Below are positions 6,932-9,343 of a stretch of DNA of 9,343 nucleotides, one piece after another (position 1 is the stretch's first letter; each line of letters opens with the position of its first letter). This DNA is from Verrucomicrobiota bacterium (lineage in GTDB: Bacteria; Verrucomicrobiota; Verrucomicrobiia; Verrucomicrobiales; Verrucomicrobiaceae). The DNA is taken from positions 1-9,343 of the forward strand of contig JAEYYS010000253.1 of NCBI GenBank assembly GCA_023428335.1, in the 5' to 3' direction. The translations under genes were made by a program, and so were the position numbers. The notes beneath the pieces were generated by a model. It was given only the letters and a program-made list of their open reading frames with translations, was not told the origin of the DNA and ran no database searches.

Positions 6932-6939
6932 TGACGTCA
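6932..6939. promoter_or_regulatory. TGACGTCA palindrome upstream of the cassette
   Basis: A perfect 8-bp palindrome between the 22-bp palindrome and the AT-rich stretch. CRP/FNR-like and MarR-like sites often contain TGA...TCA arms, but the spacing here (TGA-CG-TCA) is too tight for a classical CRP site. It is listed as a possible operator only. Confidence 0.2.
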
Positions 6940-6974
6940 CATTTCACACAGGCAAAGCGGCCAGCAATTTTTCA

Positions 6975-7003
6975 TTGTTTATCTTACTTTATTTTTGTAT
7001 ATG
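6975..7003 (+). promoter_or_regulatory. Candidate sigma70-like promoter of the VCC cassette
   Basis: TTGTTT (6975-6980) and TATATG (6998-7003) are separated by 17 bases, the optimal spacing. They match the consensus boxes at 3 of 6 and 4 of 6 positions. They sit in the most AT-rich stretch of the window (8 G/C in the 42 bases 6965-7006, in otherwise GC-rich DNA). A start of transcription near 7010 would leave a leader of about 20 nt with the GGAGG site. A weak promoter by consensus but the best-placed one in the window. Confidence 0.45.
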
Positions 7004-7018
7004 TTGAGCGTAATTCAC

Positions 7019-7023
7019 GGAGG
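7019..7023 (+). promoter_or_regulatory. Ribosome binding site of the first cassette gene
   Basis: GGAGG lies 5 bases before the ATG at 7029. It is the clearest Shine-Dalgarno sequence in the window and fixes the start of the first cassette gene. The other genes in the window have weak or no such sites. Confidence 0.75.
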
Positions 7024-7028
7024 CCTGC

Positions 7029-7667
7029 ATGCAGCGTTTGTCGAACTCGCCGACGTCTGGTTTGCCCCAGCCAACTGCCCTGAGCTTGCTCGAGGTCCTG
7101 GTGACACTGACGCTGCTCGCCACGCTGACCGCCCTGACGGCAGGGGCTCTGACAACCCTGGCAAGTTGGCGTGGCCTGAGCGCCATCCAACAGCTTGCCG
7201 CCGATCTCGATGAGGCGCGGGTGCAAGCCCTCGCCGGGCAACAGGAGGTCTGGCTGACCTTTGCCACTGTCGGGCCCGACGCCTTTCGTGCCTATGTGCG
7301 GTGTACCCACATCACCGGTGTCGATGGCGAAAGGCGGCTGCAGCCGGTCGGCGACTGGCGTCGGCTGCCGCCCGGCCAGGTGTTTTCCCTGGCAGTTCCG
7401 GCAAGCCAGGAGGCAGGTCGCAACCTGCTGACCGATGCCGCCGCTCTGCAGCCTGTGCGACTCGCCGGCGGTGAGGTGGCACAGCCCTGCCTTGGCTTTG
7501 GCGCTCTGGGCCAGCTCCAGCACCCTGCGCTTGGCCGTCCGCTATTGGCGTTGGTCGAAGGCGACCTCCACCACGGGTTGCCCCAACAGCGCTACGGCCC
7601 GGGCCCCGAGCCCTGCCGCTGGCTCGTCCTGCACCGTCACACCGGCAACGCTCTGCTGCTGCCATGA
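7029..7667 (+). CDS. Verru_Chthon cassette protein D-like, prepilin-like N-terminus
   Basis: A 212-aa pseudopilin-like protein, probably anchored in the inner membrane by its N-terminal helix (about 18-42: LSLLEVLVTLTLLATLTALT and onward) with a periplasmic C-terminal domain. The class III (prepilin) pattern is present but altered: the cleavage position would be Ala17/Leu18 in PTALSLLE, with Glu22 as the +5 glutamate and Ala instead of the usual Gly at -1. The stretch QQLAADLDEARVQALAGQQEVWL at 54-76 (type II pseudopilin H-like), the FRAYV block at 86-90, RLPPGQVFS at 112-120, and a late GFGALGQLQ...LVEGDL region ending in an HRHTGNALLL strand resemble, from memory, VCC protein D. The function of the family is unknown. 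It is the first gene of the cassette, with a strong ribosome binding site, and its stop overlaps the next start as ATGA. Three cysteines (92, 154, 196) follow the membrane helix. Confidence 0.83.
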   Translation: MQRLSNSPTSGLPQPTALSLLEVLVTLTLLATLTALTAGALTTLASWRGLSAIQQLAADLDEARVQALAGQQEVWLTFATVGPDAFRAYVRCTHITGVDGERRLQPVGDWRRLPPGQVFSLAVPASQEAGRNLLTDAAALQPVRLAGGEVAQPCLGFGALGQLQHPALGRPLLALVEGDLHHGLPQQRYGPGPEPCRWLVLHRHTGNALLLP

Positions 7668-8110
7668 ACGCTTCCCCTCGCGGCTTCAGCCTCGCCGAAA
7701 CCCTGCTCGCCCTCGCCGTCGCCTCCAGTGCCATGATGGCGGTGATCGGCCTGCTGGCGGGCGCCTTGAACACGGCGCTCGACTGTCGCCGCCAAACCGC
7801 GGCGGGCTTGCTCGCGCAGCGGCTGGCGACCGACTGGCCGGCCGGCTCGTCTTCGCCCGGGATCCTGCTGGTGGATCAGGCGCTGCAACCGCTGCTGAGC
7901 CAGCAAGAACAGGGTGAGGCCGCCGAAGCCGCCTACGCCGACGGCTCCCGCCTGCCCGCCGCCGCCCATTTTGCCCGGATCGACCAGTTGCCACCCGCCA
8001 CTGGTCCGCAGCCAGGCGCCGCCCGACTGCGGATACGGGTGGAATCACCCGCCAGCGCGCCAGCCGGCCGACGCCGGATCCACACCTATGTCACCCTCGC
8101 CCTGCCCTGA
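7664..8110 (+). CDS. Verru_Chthon cassette protein B-like, prepilin-like N-terminus
   Basis: A 148-aa small pseudopilin-like protein. A canonical prepilin site lies at RG/FSLAE: Gly7 at -1, Phe8 at +1, Glu12 at +5, then a hydrophobic helix to about residue 34 (TLLALAVASSAMMAVIGLL). The helix continues into CRRQTAAGLLAQRLATDW, the amphipathic second half usual in pilins. Further landmarks seen in VCC protein B are an AYADGSRLP-like turn at 90-98, then HFARI, and a basic hinge before the final beta strand (RRRIHTYVTLALP). The central part is short, so this is a compact member. The ATG at 7664 overlaps the stop of the upstream gene (ATGA), and the gene's own end overlaps the next by 23 bp, which indicates translational coupling. 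No function is established for the family; a minor pilin or pseudopilin subunit is the natural inference. Confidence 0.83.
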   Translation: MNASPRGFSLAETLLALAVASSAMMAVIGLLAGALNTALDCRRQTAAGLLAQRLATDWPAGSSSPGILLVDQALQPLLSQQEQGEAAEAAYADGSRLPAAAHFARIDQLPPATGPQPGAARLRIRVESPASAPAGRRRIHTYVTLALP

Positions 8111-8912
8111 CCGAGCCCATCGTGGCACCAGCCTGATCGAACTGCTCGGCGCCCTGACCGCCGCTGCCGTGCTGGTCCTGACCCTGCTCGAGAGCGTCAG
8201 CGCCGCCACCACCGCCTGGCATCGGCAGATGGCCTGTCTCGGCATGGAACGCGAAGCCCGCACCGCCCTGCGCCTGCTGCAGGACGACTGGCAGAGCCTG
8301 GCCTGCCTGCCTGAGGTCGAGTCGGCGACAACGGCATGGCCCGGCTTTTGGGTCGAAACACCGGACAGCCCCGGCGCCTCCAGCCGGCTGGCCTTCCTGC
8401 GCACAGAACCAGCCCGGCACAACTCAGCCGCCGATGCCGACAGCGACATCTGCCTGGTGCTCTACGACGTCGTCTTCACCCCCGATGCCGGCGCCACCGC
8501 CGCCGCGAGCCGGCAGGCCAGCCCAAAACTGCTGCGGCGGGTGTTCGACGCCGCAGAAACCTACCAGCGCCTGCGCGCGCACCTGATCGATGGCCGGCCG
8601 CTGTTGACCGAAGCCGACTGGCAGTCGCTGCGCCAGGGGTCAGAGGAGTTTCAACCTCTGGCCCATGATGTGGTACGCTTTCTGGTCGCTCCCCAACCCC
8701 CGGCGACCCCTGACGAATCCCCGGACCCGCAGCCCACTCATCTCGATCTGACGCTGCGTCTCACCCACCGCGCCACTGCCCGTCTGCTGCGCACCGAGGC
8801 CGATTGGCGCGGCGAGGGCGCCCAGGCGCGCTGGCTGCACCAGCACACGCCCGACGACCCCAACGACGATCGTGAAGTCCGCACCTACAACCTGCGCCTG
8901 CCCGCGCGCTGA
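8088..8912 (+). CDS. Verru_Chthon cassette protein C-like, prepilin-like N-terminus
   Basis: A 274-aa protein from ATG 8088. The frame extends upstream to 7914, but that part is a proline-rich out-of-frame reading of the previous gene. The N-terminus MSPSPCPDRAHRG precedes a prepilin-type site: Gly13 at -1, Thr14 at +1, Glu18 at +5 (TSLIELLGALTAAAVLVLTL), with the membrane helix at about 14-37. Next comes MEREARTALRLLQDDWQSL at 53-71, typical of type II J-like minor pseudopilins. DICLVLYDVVF at 120-130, LLRRVFDAAETYQRL at 148-162, EEFQPLAHDVVRFLV at 186-200, THLDLTLRLTHRATARLL at 217-234 and the ending REVRTYNLRLPAR recall VCC protein C in order. It is somewhat shorter than the roughly 350 aa I remember for the family. 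It overlaps gene B by 23 bp and the next gene by 41 bp. The role is inferred only: a periplasm-facing minor pseudopilin. Confidence 0.83.
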   Translation: MSPSPCPDRAHRGTSLIELLGALTAAAVLVLTLLESVSAATTAWHRQMACLGMEREARTALRLLQDDWQSLACLPEVESATTAWPGFWVETPDSPGASSRLAFLRTEPARHNSAADADSDICLVLYDVVFTPDAGATAAASRQASPKLLRRVFDAAETYQRLRAHLIDGRPLLTEADWQSLRQGSEEFQPLAHDVVRFLVAPQPPATPDESPDPQPTHLDLTLRLTHRATARLLRTEADWRGEGAQARWLHQHTPDDPNDDREVRTYNLRLPAR

Positions 8913-9343
8913 GGCAGTCGGCCGCGGCTTTGCCCTGGTGGCGACGCTGCTGCTGCTCGCCACCCTGACCCTCATCGTCACGGGCCTGCTCGGCCTCGCC
9001 CTGCGCGAGCGCCGGGTCGCCCACGCCTACGACGCCATCACCCAGGCCGAACTCGCCATCCAAGCCGGCCTGGCGCAGGCGGTCACGCGGCTCGACCACA
9101 GCTTGCGCGACGAAACCGGCGTCATCCTAGCCGTCGCCTTGGACGCGGCCCAGCCGCGCCTGCCCGTCCTGCTGGCGGCCAACCGCGATCCGGTCGCCGG
9201 CCAGTGGCAGTACCAGCCCCTCGTCTCCGGCTGCCGCGCGCCGGAGGCGAGCCATCGACTGCAGGCACCCGCCGACGCTGACTGGCCCACCGCGCTGCAG
9301 CCTCCCACCGAGGAAGAACGGCTCGCCCTGAGCCGTCATGGCG
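8872..9343 (+). CDS. Verru_Chthon cassette protein A-like, PilX/GspK-like N-terminus (3' partial)
   Basis: The frame is open to the window end; 157 residues are visible. GTG 8872 is the only plausible start just upstream of the conserved part, overlapping gene C by 41 bp, without a visible Shine-Dalgarno. The resulting leader (MKSAPTTCACPRAEAVGRG) is followed by a class III-like site after Gly19: FALVATLLLLATLTLIVTGL, helix at about 20-43, then ALRERRVAHAYDAITQAELA. The +5 residue is Ala24, not Glu, which resembles the PilX/GspK type of N-terminus. An ITQAELAIQAGLAQAV helix, an LRDETG turn, and GQWQYQPLVSG further on fit VCC protein A, normally a large protein, so most of it lies beyond the window. 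The fourth position in the cassette supports the call. The function is unknown; a GspK-like tip role would be inference from the N-terminus and size. Confidence 0.72.
   Translation, partial: MKSAPTTCACPRAEAVGRGFALVATLLLLATLTLIVTGLLGLALRERRVAHAYDAITQAELAIQAGLAQAVTRLDHSLRDETGVILAVALDAAQPRLPVLLAANRDPVAGQWQYQPLVSGCRAPEASHRLQAPADADWPTALQPPTEEERLALSRHG

Noticed and set aside
6932..6939. TGACGTCA read as a CRP site linked to the cNMP-binding kinase
   Set aside because: The two-base gap between the TGA and TCA arms does not fit the CRP half-site spacing, and the kinase has no DNA-binding domain. It is kept only as a low-confidence palindrome.
6931..7083. 50-codon open frame in the intergenic region, overlapping the first cassette gene
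   Set aside because: Its hydrophobic stretch comes from the AT-rich promoter-like DNA, it has no ribosome binding site, and it collides with the well-supported start at 7029.
7914..8087. Upstream extension of the third cassette gene
   Set aside because: It is a proline-rich out-of-frame reading of gene B and would place the prepilin leader about 70 residues in; ATG 8088 gives a normal short leader.

Overview
The window is a GC-rich bacterial chromosome segment, almost entirely coding. Seven housekeeping or regulatory genes are followed by the first part of a four-gene prepilin-like cassette. The cassette matches, from remembered family motifs, the Verru_Chthon cassette (VCC) protein families D, B, C and A, which are known essentially from Verrucomicrobiota. 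With the style of ArgJ (C-terminus ending in YVDFNSSEYS) and of the AraC-type sensor domain, this suggests a Verrucomicrobiota member, plausibly near Opitutales. The lineage is inferred, not tested.

Layout. (1) Nt 2-1189, plus strand: argJ, whose start lies outside the window. (2) Nt 1196-3495, minus strand: a glutamate dehydrogenase gene followed, 20 bp after its stop, by an AraC-family regulator; the regulator converges on argJ. (3) Nt 3582-4418, plus strand: folP (dihydropteroate synthase), divergent from the dehydrogenase. (4) Nt 4420-5646, minus strand: a BCP/PrxQ peroxiredoxin followed by a YggS-type PLP-binding protein. The YggS gene converges on folP with one base between the two stop codons. 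(5) Nt 5731-6828, plus strand: a soluble histidine kinase with an N-terminal cyclic-nucleotide-binding domain and no response regulator beside it. (6) Nt 6829-7028: a 200-bp intergenic region, partly very AT-rich, holding a hairpin, a 22-bp imperfect palindrome, a TGACGTCA site, a promoter-like pair and a good ribosome binding site. (7) Nt 7029-9343, plus strand: four overlapping genes with type IV prepilin-like N-termini (VCC D, B, C, A), the last cut by the window edge.

How they work together. argJ, folP, yggS, bcp and gdh are core metabolism (arginine, folate, PLP homeostasis, peroxide defence, nitrogen/glutamate). The cassette genes are coupled by overlaps, so they are probably one transcript making a set of minor pseudopilin-like envelope proteins. 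Their function is not established, and no secretin, prepilin peptidase or assembly ATPase is in view. The sensor kinase upstream could control the cassette, but only proximity supports this. I saw no tRNA, rRNA, CRISPR array, insertion sequence or attachment site.
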